A stretch of DNA of 64,000 nucleotides, from contig NC_063452.1 of assembly GCF_020379485.1 (NCBI RefSeq), positions 34,371,608-34,435,607 of the forward strand, given 5' to 3'. The position numbers were made by a program, and so were the translations under genes. How positions within the stretch are numbered: position 1 is the first letter of the stretch; the number at the start of each line of letters is the position of its first letter. This document shows, piece by piece, positions 38,848-50,785 of the stretch. Origin of the DNA: Brassica napus (taxonomy: Eukaryota; Streptophyta; Magnoliopsida; Brassicales; Brassicaceae). The notes beneath the pieces were generated by a model that was given only the letters and a program-made list of their open reading frames with translations, searched no databases and was not told the origin of the DNA.

Positions 38848-41800
38848 TTGATTTGGATACATAAAAATAGTGGAGACTCAATAGGAAGTCTAATCATTCC
38901 AGTTTTCCTGTTTGGGAAAATGATAACTTCTTCGTCATTCTACTCAAACCAGGAAGAATCGCGATGTAAGAAGCTTGATTTGGATACATAAAGTAGTGGA
39001 CAATCACCAAGAAGTTGAATAAATTTCATAGGAGTTAGGATGAAGAAGCTATCCCACTTTCAAAGCAAGGGATCCCTGTTATCCTGTTTGGGAAAATTAC
39101 AACTTGTTCGTTATTCTAATCAAACCAGGATGAATCGCGATCTAAGAAGCTTGATTTGGATACATAAAGTAGTGGAGACTCCCCAGGAAGTTGAATAAAT
39201 CTCATACGAGTTAGGATGAAGAAGCTATCCGACTGTCAAATCAAATGATCCCAGTTTTCCTGTTTGGGAATATGACAACTTCTTCGTCATTCTAATCAAA
39301 CCAGGATGAATCACTGTGTAAGAAGCTTGATTTGGATACATAATGTAGTGGAGAATCACCAGGAAGTTGAATAAATCTCATAGGCGTTAGGATGATGAAG
39401 CTATCCCACTATCAAATCAGGTTATCACAGTTTTCTTTTTGGGAATATAACAACTTCTTCGTCATTCTAATCAAACCAGGATGAATCATGGTGTAAGAAG
39501 CTTGATTTGGATACATAAAGTAGTGGAAACTCACCAGGAAGTTGAATAAATCTCATAGGAGTTAGGATGAAGAAGCTATCCCACTTTCAAAGCAAGGGAT
39601 CCAAATTTTCCTGTTTGGGAATATTACAACTTCTTCGTCATTCTAATCAAACCAGGATGAGTTGGGATGTAGAAAGCTTGATTTGTATACATAAAGTATT
39701 GGACAATCACCAGGAAGTTGAATAAATTTCATAGGAGTTAGGATGAAGAAGCTATCCCACTGTTAAATCAGGTGATCCCAGTTTTCCTGTCTAGGAATAT
39801 GACAACTTCTTCGTCATTCTAATCAAACCAGGATGAGTCGGGATGTAAGAAGCTTGATTTGGATACATAAAGTAGGGACAATCACCAGGAAGTTGAATAA
39901 ATTTCATAGGAGTTAGGATGAAGAAGCTATCCCACTTTCAAAGCAAGGGATCCCAGTTTTCCTGTTTGGGAAAATGACAACTTTTTCGTCATTCTAATCA
40001 AACCAGGATGAATCACGATGTAAGAAGCTTGATTTGGATACATAAAGTAGTGGACAATCACCAGGAAGTTGAATAAATTTCATAGGAGTTAGGATGAAGA
40101 AGCTATCCCACTTTCAAAGCAAGGGATCCCAATTTTCCTGTTTGGGAATATGACAACTTCTTCGTCATTCTAATCAAACCAGGATGAATCGAGATGTAAG
40201 AAGCTTGATTTGGATACATAAAGTAGTTGAGACTCACCAGGAAGTTGAATAAATCTCATAGGAGTTAGGATGAAGAAGCTATCCCATTTCAAACAAAGGA
40301 TCCCAGTTTTCCTGTTTGGGAATATGACAACTTCTTCGTCATTCTAATCAAACCAGGATGAATCACGGTGTAAGAAGCTTGATTTGGATACATAATGTAG
40401 TGGAGAATCACCAGGAAGTTGAATAAATCTCATAGGAGTTAGGATGAAGAAGCTATCCCACTTTCAAAGCAAGGGATCCCAATTTTCCTGTTTGGGAATA
40501 TGACAACTTCTTCGTCATTCTAATCAAACCAGGATGAGTCGGGATGTAAGAAGCTTGATTTGGATACATAAAGTAGTGGACAATCACCAGGAAGTTGAAT
40601 AAATTCATAGGAGTTAGGATGAAGAAGCTATCCCACTTTCAAAGCAAGGGATCCCAGTTTTCCTGTTTGGGAATATGACAACTTCTTCGTCATTCTAATC
40701 AAACCAGGATGAGTCGGGATGTAAGAAGCTTGATTTGGATACATAAAGTAGTGGACAATCACCAGGAAGTTGAATAAATCTCATAGGAGTTAGGATGAAG
40801 AAGCTATCCCACTTTCAAAGCAAGGGATCCCAGTTTTCTTGTTTGGGAATATGACAACTTCTTCGTCATTCTAATCAAACCAGGATGAATCGCGATGTAA
40901 GAAGCTTGATTTGGATACATAAAGTAGGGGAAAATCACCAGGAAGTTGAATAAATTTCATAGGAGTTAGGATGAAGAAGCTATCCCACTTTCAAAGCAAG
41001 GGATCCAGTTTTCCTGTTTGGGAATATGACAACTTCTTCGTCATTCTAATCAAACCAGGATGAGTCGCGATGTAAGAAGCTTGATTTGGATACATAAAGT
41101 AGTGGAGAATCACCAGGAAGTTGAATAAATCTCATAGGAGTTAGGATGAAGAAGCTATCCCACTTTCAAAGCAAGGGATCCCAGTTTTCCTGTTTGGGAA
41201 TATGACAACTTCTTCGTCATTCTAATCAAACCAGGATGAATCACGGTGTAAGAAGCTTGATTTGGATACATAAAGTAGTGAAACTCACCAGGAAGTTAAT
41301 AAATCTCATAGGAGTTAGGATGAAGAAGCTATCCCACTTTCAAATCAGGGATCCCAGTTTTCCTGTTTGGGAATATGACAACTTCTTCGTCATTCTAATC
41401 AAACCAGGATGAATCACGGTGTAAGAAACTTGATTTGGATACATAAAGTAGTGGACAATCACCAGGAAGTTGAATAAATCTCATAGGAGTTAGGATGAAG
41501 AAGCTATCCCACTTTCAAAGCAAGGGATCCCAGTTTTCCTGTTTGGGAATATGACAACTTTCGTCGTCATTCTAATCAAACCAGGATGAATCACGGTGTA
41601 AGAAGCTTGAATTGGATACATAAAGTAGTGGACAATCACAAGGAAGTTGAATAAATGTCATAGGAGTTAGGATGAAGAAGCTATCCCACTTTCAAGGCAA
41701 GGGATCCCAGTTTTTTTTGTCTGGGAATATGACAACTTCTTCGTCATTCTTATCAAACCAAGATGAGTCGCGATGTAAGAAGCTTGATTTGGATACATAA

Positions 41801-41959
41801 AGTAGTGGACAATCACCAAGGAAGTTCAATAAATTTCATAGGAGTTAGGATGAAGAAGCTATCCCACTTTCAAAGCAAGGGATCCAGTTTTCCTGTTTGG
41901 GAATATGACAACTTCTTCGTCATTCTAATCAAACCAGGATGAATCGCGATGTAAAAATC
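38848..41959 (+). repeat. 18-monomer higher-order repeat, copy 2 (3112 bp)
   Basis: This is the reference copy. It holds a short monomer of 127 bp (38848-38974) and 17 full monomers with starts at 38975, 39151, 39327, 39502 and so on to 41784. Private variants in order: GAAGAATCGCG; GGGATCCCTGTTATCC with AATTACAACTTGTTCGTTATT; CTCCCCAGG with CATACGAG and CCGACTGTC; CACTGTGTAAG; GGCGTTAGGATGATG; the GATTTGTATAC monomer (39678); and a T8 tract with GTCTGGG (41711). Nearly all recur in copy 3. Confidence 0.88.
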
Positions 41960-44900
41960 TTGATTTGGATACATAAAATAGTGGAGACTCAATAGGAAGT
42001 CTAATCATTCCAGTTTTCCTGTTTGGGAAAATGATAACTTCTTCGTCATTCTACTCAAACCAGGAAGAATCGCGATGTAAGAAGCTTGATTTGGATACAT
42101 AAAGTAGTGGACAATCACCAGGAAGTTGAATAAATTTCATAGGAGTTAGGATGAAGAAGCTATCCCACTTTCAAAGCAAGGGATCCCTGTTATCCTGTTT
42201 GGGAAAATTACAACTTGTTCGTTATTCTAATCAAACCAGGATGAATCGCGATCTAAGAAGCTTGATTTGGATACATAAAGTAGTGGAGACTCCCCAGGAA
42301 GTTGAATAAATCTCATACGAGTTAGGATGAAGAAGCTATCCGACTGTCAAATCAAATGATCCCAGTTTTCCTGTTTGGGAATATGACAACTTCTTCGTCA
42401 TTCTAATCAAACCAGGATGAATCACTGTGTAAGAAGCTTGATTTGGATACATAATGTAGTGGAGACTCACCAGGAAGTTGAATAAATCTCATAGGCGTTA
42501 GGATGATGAAGCTATCCCACTTCAAATCAGGTTATCCAGTTTTTCTTTTTGGGAATATAACAACTTCTTCGTCATTCTAATCAAACCAGGATGAAACATG
42601 GTGTAAGAAGCTTGATTTGGATACATAAAGTAGTGGAAACTCACCAGGAAGTTGAATAAATCTCATAGGAGTTAGGATGAAGAAGCTATCCCACTTTCAA
42701 AGCAAGGGATCCCAATTTTCCTGTTTGGGAATATTACAACTTCTTCGTCATTCTAATCAAACCAGGATGAGTTGGGATGTAGAAAGCTTGATTTGTATAC
42801 ATAAAGTATTGGACAATCACCAGGAAGTTGAATAAATTTCATAGGAGTTAGGATGAAGAAGCTATCCCACTGTTAAATCAGGTGATCCCAGTTTTCCTGT
42901 CTAGGAATATAACAACTTCTTCGTCATTCTAATCAAACCAGGATGAGTCGGGATGTAAGAAGCTTGATTTGGATACATAAAGTAGGGGACAATCACCAGG
43001 AAGTTGAATAAATTTCATAGGAGTTAGGATGAAGAAGCTATCCCACTTTCAAAGCAAGGGATCCCAGTTTTCCTGTTTGGGAAAATGACAACTTTTTCGT
43101 CATTCTAATCAAACCAGGATGAATCACGATGTAAGAAGCTTGATTTGGATACATAAAGTAGTGGACAATCACCAGGAAGTTGAATAAATTTCATAGGAGT
43201 TAGGATGAAGAAGCTATCCCACTTTCAAAGCAAGGGATCCCTGTTATCCTGTTTGGGAAAATGACAACTTGTTCGTTATTCTAATCAAACCAGGATGAAT
43301 CGCGATGTAAGAAGCTTGATTTGGATACATAAAGTAGTGGACAATCACCAGGAAGTTGAATAAATCTCATAGGAGTTAGGATGAAGAAGCTATCCCACTT
43401 TCAAATCAATGATCCCAGTTTTCCTGTTTGGGAATATGACAACTTCTTCGTCATTCTAATCAAACCAGGATGAATCGGATGTAAGAAGCTTGATTTGGAT
43501 ACATAAGTAGTGGACAATCACCAGGAAGTTGAAATAAATCTCAGGAGTTAGGATGAAGAAGCTATCCCACTTTCAAACAAGGGATCCCAATTTCCTGTTT
43601 GGGAATATGACAACTTCTTCGTCATTCTAATCAAACCAGGATGATCGCGATGTAAGAAGCTTGATTTGGATACATAAAGTAGTGGACAATCACCAGGAAG
43701 TTGAATAAATGTCATAGGAGTTAGGATGAAGAAGCTATCCCACTTTCAAAGCAAGGGATCCCATTTTCCTGTTTGGGAATATGACAACTTCTTCGTCATT
43801 CTAATCAAACCAGGATGAATCGGGATGTAAGAAGCTTGATTTGGATACATAAAGTAGTGGACAATCACCAGGAAGTTGAATAAATCTCATAGGAGTTAGG
43901 ATGAAGAAGCTATCCCACTTTCAAAGCAGGGGATCCCAGTTTTCTTGTTTGGGAATATGACAACTTCTTCGTCATTCTAATCAAACAAAGATGAGTCGCG
44001 ATGTAAGAATCTTGATTTGGATACATAAAGTAGGGGAAAATCACCAGGAAGTTGATAATGTCATAGGAGATTAGGATGAAGAAGCTATCCTACTTTCAAA
44101 GCAAGGGATCCAGTTTTCCTGTTTGGGAATATGACAACTTCTTCGTCATTCTAATCAAACCAGGATGAATCGCGATGTAAGAAGCTTGATTTGGATACAT
44201 AAAGTAGTGGAGAATCACCAGGAAGTTGAATAAATCTCATAGGAGTTAGGATGAAGAAGCTATCCCACTTTCAAAGCAAGGGATCCCAATTTCCTGTTTG
44301 GGAATATGACAACTTCTTCGTCATTCTAATCAAACCAGGATGAATCAAGGTGTATGAAGTTTGATTTGGATACATAAAATAGTAGAACTCACCAGGAAGT
44401 TAAATAAATCTCATAGGAGTTAGGATGAAGAAGCTATCCCACTGTCAAATCAGGTGATCCCAGTTTTCCTGTTTGGGAATATGACAACTTCTTCGTCATT
44501 CTAATCAAACCAGGATGAATCACGGTGTAAGAAGCTTGATTTGGATACATAAAGTAGTGGACAATCACCAGGAAGTTGAATAAATGTCATAGGAGTTTGG
44601 ATGAAGAAGCTATCCCACTTTCAAAGCAAGGATCCCAGTTTTCCTGTTTGGGAATATGACAACTTTTCGTCATTCTAATCAAACCAGGATGAATCACGGT
44701 GAAGTGAAGAAGCTTGATTGGATACATAAAGTAGTGGACAATCACAAGAAGTTGAATAAATGTCATACGAGTTAGGATGAAGAAGCTATCCCACTTTCAA
44801 GGCAAGGGATCCCAGTTTTTTTTGTTTGGGAATATGACAACTTCTTCGTCATTCTAATCAAACCAAGATGAGTCGCGATGTAAGAATCTGATTTGGATAC

Positions 44901-45062
44901 ATAAAGTAGAGGACAATCACCAAGAAGTTGAATAAATTTCATAGGAGTTAGGATGAAGAAGCTATCCCACTTTCAAAGCAGGGATTCCAGTTTTCCTGTT
45001 TGGGAATATGACAACTTCTTCGTCATTCTAATCAAACCAGGATGAATCGCGATGTAAAAATC
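41960..45062 (+). repeat. 18-monomer higher-order repeat, copy 3 (3103 bp)
   Basis: The first half is almost identical to copy 2, including GAAGAATCGCG, CCTGTTATCC, CATACGAG and the GATTTGTATAC monomer, each about 3111 bp downstream of its partner. From about 43490 many one- and two-base deletions and insertions appear (GAAATAAATCTCAGGAG near 43530, GGAGATTAGG near 44067, GTGAAGTGAAGAAG near 44700). The second half is therefore less reliable. The T8 tract is at 44816-44823. Confidence 0.85.
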
Positions 45063-48000
45063 TTGATTTGGATACATAAAAATAGTGGAGATCTCAATAG
45101 AAGTCTACCCATTTTCCAGTTTTCCTGTTTGGGAAATGACAACTTCTTCGTCATTCTAATCAAACCAGGATGAATCGCGATGTAAGAAGCTTGATTTGGA
45201 TACATAAAGTAGTGGACAATCACAAGAAGTTGAATAAATTTCATAGGAGTTAGGATGAAGAAGCTATCCCACTTTCAAAGCAAGGGATCCCTGTTATCCT
45301 GTTTGGGAAAATTACAACTTTTCGTCATTCTAATCAAACCAGGATGAATCGCGATGTAAGAAGCTTGATTTGGATACATAAAGTAGTGGAGACTCCCAGG
45401 AAGTTGAATAAATCTCATAGGAGTTAGGATGAAGAAGCTATCCCACTGTCAAATCAAATGATCCCAGTTTTCCTGTTTGGAATATGACAACTTCTTCGTC
45501 ATTCTAATCAACCAGGATGAATCAGTGTAAGAAGCTTGATTTGGATACATAATGTAGTGGAGAATCACCAGGAAGTTGAATAAATCTCATAGGAGTTAGG
45601 ATGATGAAGCTATCCCACTATCAAATCAGGTTATCCAGTTTTTCTTTTTGGGAATATAACAACTTCTTCGTCATTCTAATCAAACCAGGATGAAACATGG
45701 TGTAAGAAGCTTGATTTGGATACATAAAGTAGTGGAAACTCACCAGGAAGTTGAATAAATCTCATAGGAGTTAGGATGAAGAAGCTATCCCACTTTCAAA
45801 GCAAGGGATCCAATTTTCCTGTTTGGGATATTACAACTTCTTCGTCATTCTAATCAAACCAGGATGAATGGGATGTAGAAGCTTGATTTGGATACATAAA
45901 GTAGTGGACAATCACCAGGAAGTTGAATAAATTCATAGGAGTTAGGATGAAGAAGCTATCCCACTGTTAAATCAGGTGATCCCAGTTTTCCTGTCTAGGA
46001 ATATACAACTTCTTCGTCATTCTAATCAAACCAGGATGAGTCGGGATGTAAGAAGCTTGATTTGGATACATAAAGTAGGGACAATCACCAGGAAGTTGAA
46101 TAAATTTCATAGGAGTTAGGATGAAGAAGCTATCCCACTTTCAAAGCAAGGGATCCCAGTTTTCCTGTTTGGGAAAATGACACTTTTCGTCATTCTAATC
46201 AAACCAGGATGAATCACGATGTAAGAAGCTTGATTTGGATACATAAAGTAGTGGACAATCACCAGGAAGTTGAATAAATTCATAGGAGTTAGGATGAAGA
46301 AGCTATCCCACTTTCGAAGCAAGGGATCCCTATTATCCTGTTTGGGAAAATGACAACTTGTTCGTTATTCTAATCAAACCAGGATGAATCGCGATGTAAG
46401 AAGCTTGATTTGGATACATAAAGTAGTTGAGACATCACCAGGAAGTTGAATAAATCTCATAGGAGTTAGGATGAAGAAGCTATCCCACTTTCAAATCAAG
46501 GGATCCCAGTTTTCCTGTTTGGGAATATGACAACTTCTTCGTCATTCTAATCAAACCAGGATGAATCACGGATGTAAGAAGCTTGATTTGGATACATAAA
46601 GTAGTGGAGAATCACCAGGAAGTTGAATAAATCTCATAGGAGTTAGGATGAAGAAGCTATCCCACTTTCAAAGCAAGGGATCCCAATTTTCCTGTTGGGA
46701 ATATGACAACTTCTTCGTCATTCTAATCAAACCAGGATGAATCGCGATGTAAGAAGCTTGATTTGGATACATAAAGTAGTGGACAATCACCAGGAAGTTG
46801 AATAAATTTCATAGGAGTTAGGATGAAGAAGCTATCCCACTTTCAAAGCAAGGGATCCCAGTTTTCTGTTTGGGAATATGACAACTTCTTCGTCATTCTA
46901 ATCAAACCAGGATGAGTCGGGATGTAAGAAGCTTGATTTGGATACATAAAGTAGTGGACAATCACCAGGAAGTTGAATAAATTTCATAGGAGTTAGGATG
47001 AAGAAGCTATCCCACTTTCAAAGCAAGGGATCCAGTTTTCTTGTTTGGGAATATGACAACTTCTTCGTCATTCTAATCAAACCAGGATGAATCGCGATGT
47101 AAGAAGCTTGATTTGGATACATAAAGTAGTGGACAATCACCAGGAAGTTGAATAAATGTCATAGGAGTTAGGATGAAGAAGCTATCCCACTTTCAAAGCA
47201 AGGGATCCAGTTTTCCTGTTTGGGAATATGACAACTTCTTCGTCATTCTAATCAAACCAGGATGAGTCGCGATGTAAGAAGCTTGATTTGGATACATAAA
47301 GTAGTGGACAATCACCAGGAAGTTGAATAAATCTCAGAGGAGTTAGGATGAAGAAGCTATCCCACTTTCAAAGCAAGGGATCCCACTGTTGTTTGGGAAT
47401 ATGACAACTTCTTCGTCATTCTAATCAAACCAGGATGAATCGGGTGTAAGAAGCTTGATTTGGATACATAAAGTAGTGGAAACTCACCAGGAAGTTGAAT
47501 AAATTCATAGGAGTTAGGATGAAGAAGCTATCCCACTTTCAAAGCAGGTGATCCCAGTTTTCCTGTTTGGGAAATGACAAATTCTTCGTCATTCTAATCA
47601 AACCAGGATTAATCACGGTATAAGAAACTTGATTTGGATACATAAAGTAGTGGACAATCACCAGGAAGTTGAATAAATCTCATAGGAGTTAGGATGAAGA
47701 AGCTATCCCACTTTCAAAGCAAGGATCCAGTTTTCCTGTTGGGAATATGACAACTTCTTCGTCATTCTAATCAAACAAGGATGAATCACGATGTAAGAAG
47801 CTTGATTTGGATACATAAAGTAGTGGACAATCACCAGGAAGTTGAATAAATGTCATAGGAGTTAGGATGAAGAAGCTATCCCACTTTCAAAGCAGGGATC
47901 CCAGTTTTCCTGTTTGGGAATATGACAACTTCTTCGTCATTCTAATCAAACCAAGATGAGTCGCGATGTAAGAAGCTTGATTTGGATACATAAAGTAGTG

Positions 48001-48152
48001 GACAATCACAAGAAGTTGAATAAATTTCATAGGAGTTAGGATGAAGAAGCTATCCCACTTTCAAAGCAAGGGATTCCAGTTTTCCTGTTTGGGAAAATGA
48101 CAACTTCTTCGTCATTCTAATCAAACCAGGATGAATCGCGATTGTAAGAAGC
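45063..48152 (+). repeat. 18-monomer higher-order repeat, copy 4 (3090 bp)
   Basis: The short monomer is 128 bp (45063-45190) with an altered ATCTCAATAGAAGTCTACCC segment. CCTGTTATCC, CAAATCAAATGATCC, GATGATGAAGC with TTTTTCTTTTTGGG, and a GATGTAGAAG monomer follow in the expected order. Small deletions are scattered through it, which explains the shorter total. An open frame of about 70 codons on the minus strand at 45032-45244 is a by-product of such indels. Confidence 0.78.
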
Positions 48153-50685
48153 TTGATTTGGATACATAAAGTAGTGGAAATCACCAGGGAAGTCTAATCA
48201 TTCCAGTTTCTGTTTGGGAAAAATGATAACTTCTTCGTCATTCTAATCAAACCAGGATGAGAATCGCGATGTAAGAAGCTTGATTTGGATACATAAGTAG
48301 TGGACAATCACCAGGAAGTTGAATAAATTTCATAGGAGTTAGGATGAAGAAGCTATCCCACTTTCAAAGCAAGGGATCCCAGTTTTCCTGTTTGGGAAAT
48401 GACAACTTCTTCGTCATTCTAATCAAACCAGGATGAATCGCGATGTAAGAAGCTTGATTTGGATACATAAAGTAGTGGAGATCACCAGGAAGTTGAATAA
48501 ATTTCATAGGAGTTAGGATGAAGAAGCTATCCCACTTTCAAACAAATGATCCCAGTTTTCTGTTTGGGAATATGACAACTTCTTCGTCATTCTAATCAAA
48601 CCAGGATGAATCACGTGTAAGAAGCTTGATTTGGATACATAATAGAGGGAGAATCACCAGGAAGTTGAATAAATCTCATAGGAGTTAGGATGAAGAAGCT
48701 ATCCCACTTTCAAAGCAAGGGGATCCCAGTTTTTCTGTTTGGGAATATGACAACTTCTTCGTCATTCTAATCAAACCAGGATGAACGCGATGTAAGAAGC
48801 TTGATTTGGATACATAAAGTAGTGGAAATCACCAGGAAGTTGAATAAATTCATAGGAGTTAGGATGAAGAAGCTATCCCACTTTCAAAGCAAGGGATCCA
48901 ATTTTCCTGTTTGGGAATATTACAACTTCTTCGTCATTCTAATCAAACCAGGATGAGTTGGGATGTAGAAGCTTGATTTGGATACATAAGTAGTGGACAA
49001 TCACCAGGAAGTTGAATAAATTTCATAGGAGTTAGGATGAAGAAGCTATCCCACTGTTAATCAGGTGATCCCAGTTTTCCTGTTTGGGAATATGACAACT
49101 TCTTCGTCATTCTAATCAAACCAGGATGATCGGGATGTAAGAAGCTTGATTTGGATACATAAAGTAGTGGACAATCACCAGGAAGTTGAATAAATTTCAT
49201 AGGAGTTAGGATGAAGAAGCTATCCCACTTTCAAAGCAAGGGATCCCAGTTTTCCTGTTTGGAAAATGACACTTTTTCGTCATTCTAATCAAACCAGGAT
49301 GAATCACGATGTAAGAAGCTTGATTTGGATACATAAAGTAGTGGACAATCACCAGGAAGTTGAATAAATTTCATAGGAGTTAGGATGAAGAAGCTATCCC
49401 ACTTTCAAAGCAAGGGATCCCAGTTTTCCTGTTTGGGAATATGACAACTTCTTCGTCATTCTAATCAAACCAGGATGAATCGCGATGTAAGAAGCTTGAT
49501 TTGGATACATAAAGTAGTGGACAATCACCAGGAAGTTGATAAATTTCATAGGAGTTAGGATGAAGAAGCTATCCCACTTTCAAATCAAGGGATCCAGTTT
49601 TCCTGTTTGGGGAATATGACAACTTCTTCGTCATTCTAATCAAACCAGGATGAATCGGGATGTAAGAAGCTTGATTTGGATACATAAATAGTGGACAATC
49701 ACCAGGAAGTTGAATAAATTTCATAGCGTTAGGATGAAGAAGCTATCCCACTTTCAAGCAAGGGATCCCATTTTCCTGTTTGGGAAAATGACAACTTCTT
49801 CGTCATTCTAATCAAACCAGGATGAATCGCGATGTAGAAGCTTGATTTGGATACATAAAGTAGTGGACAATCACCAGGAAGTTGAATAAATTTCATAGGA
49901 GTTAGGATGAAGAAGCTATCCCACTTTCAAAGCAAGGGATCCCAGTTTTCCTGTTTGGGAATATGACAACTTCTTCGTCATTCTAATCAAACCAGGATGA
50001 ATCACGGATGTAAGAAGCTTGATTTGGATACATAAAGTAGTGGACAATCACCAGGAAGTTGAATAAATCTCATAGGAGTTAGGATGAAGAAGCTATCCCA
50101 CTTTCAAAGAGGGATCCCAGTTTTCCTGTTTGGGAATATGACAACTTCTTCGTCATTCTAATCAACCAGGATGAGTCGCGATGTAAGAAGCTTGATTTGG
50201 ATACATAAAGTAGTGGAGAATCACCAGGAAGTTGAATAAATTTCATAGGAGTTAGGATGAAGAAGCTATCACTTTCAAGCAAGGGATCCCAGTTTTCCTG
50301 TTTGGGAAAAATGAAACTTCTTCGTCATTCTAATCAAACCAGGATGAATCGCGATGTAAGAAGCTTGATTTGGATACATAAAGTAGTGGACAATCACCAG
50401 GAATTGAATAAATTTCATAGGAGTTAGGATGAAGAAGCTATCCCACTTTCAAAGCAAGGGATCCCGTTTTCCTGTTTGGGAAAATTACAACTTCTTCGTC
50501 ATTCTAATCAAACCAGGATGAATCGGGATGTAAGAAGCTTGATTTGGATACATAAAGTAGTGGAGACTCACCAGGAAGTTGAATAATTTCATAGGAGTTA
50601 GGATGAAGAAGGCTATCCACTTTCAAATCAAATGATCCCAGTTTTCCTGTTTGGGAATATGACAACTTCTTCGTCATTCTAATCA
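48153..50685 (+). repeat. 18-monomer higher-order repeat, copy 5, cut by the gap
   Basis: The short monomer is 127 bp (48153-48279), keeping AAGTCTAATCATTCCAG but with CACCAGG in place of CAATAGG. ACAAATGATCC (48541), GAGTTGGGATGTAGAAG (48954), CTGTTAATCAGGTGATCC (49055) and CACTTTTTCGTC (49270) keep the unit order. The copy stops at the N run after about 2.5 kb of an expected 3.1 kb. The next short monomer is found only at 55560, so the sequence in between does not keep the 3.1-kb rhythm. Confidence 0.7.
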
Positions 50686-50785
50686 NNNNNNNNNNNNNNN
50701 NNNNNNNNNNNNNNNNNNNNNNNNNNNNNNNNNNNNNNNNNNNNNNNNNNNNNNNNNNNNNNNNNNNNNNNNNNNNNNNNNNNNN
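50686..50785. other. Assembly gap of 100 N
   Basis: There are exactly 100 N, the usual placeholder for a gap of unknown size. The left flank ends in the CATTCTAATCA part of a monomer and the right flank resumes at GATCC. In an intact monomer 124 bases separate these points, so the true gap should be about 124 bp plus a multiple of 176 bp, or more if a deletion is involved. The satellite phase therefore shows that the gap length is nominal. It lies within what would be the fifth copy of the 18-monomer higher-order repeat. Confidence 0.98.

Larger units (their letters stand above)
34356..44188 (+). repeat. Macro-duplication of about 19.8 kb offset, left copy
   Basis: Rare landmarks here recur downstream at a nearly constant offset of 19.81-19.82 kb: the 155-bp monomer (34356 and 54171), CACCTGG with CATCCTAATC and ATGATGAGTCGCG (about 34890-35030 and 54700-54850), the short monomers at 35740/55560, 38848/58659 and 41960/61771, and GAATCATG at 36373/56194. 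The left edge near 34.2 kb is approximate. The right edge is set only by where the window stops, so the real length is unknown. Confidence 0.65.
1..50685 (+). repeat. 176-bp centromeric satellite array, CentBr-like, left of the gap
   Basis: Head-to-tail monomers, all in one orientation. The AAGCTT sites at 169, 345, 521 and 697 are exactly 176 bp apart, and the same spacing (mostly 171-177 bp) continues throughout. The order of landmarks is constant: HindIII site, a GATACATAA stretch, CACCAGGAAGTTGAATAAAT, TAGGAGTTAGGATGAAGAAG, the BamHI site, TTTTCCTGTTTGGGAA, CTTCTTCGTCATTCTAATCA, then a variable tail. Monomer length and sequence match, from memory, the Brassica CentBr centromeric satellite. 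Such satellites carry the centromeric nucleosomes (CENH3) in related plants; that role here is inferred. No transposon, gene or foreign stretch interrupts the block, so every gene-free stretch in this interval is satellite. The window begins inside a monomer. Confidence 0.93.

Noticed and set aside
45032..45244. Open frame of about 70 codons on the minus strand, with similar ones at 46116-46322, 50079-50282 and 55765-55950, and one of 64 codons on the plus strand at 51255-51449
   Set aside because: All lie inside satellite monomers and their products resemble each other because the DNA repeats. They arise where one-base indels shift past the stops present in normal monomers. Nothing resembles a known domain.
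50686..50785. N run as a biological boundary between two arrays
   Set aside because: Monomers of the same type and orientation lie on both sides, and the run is exactly 100 N, so it is an assembly artefact.
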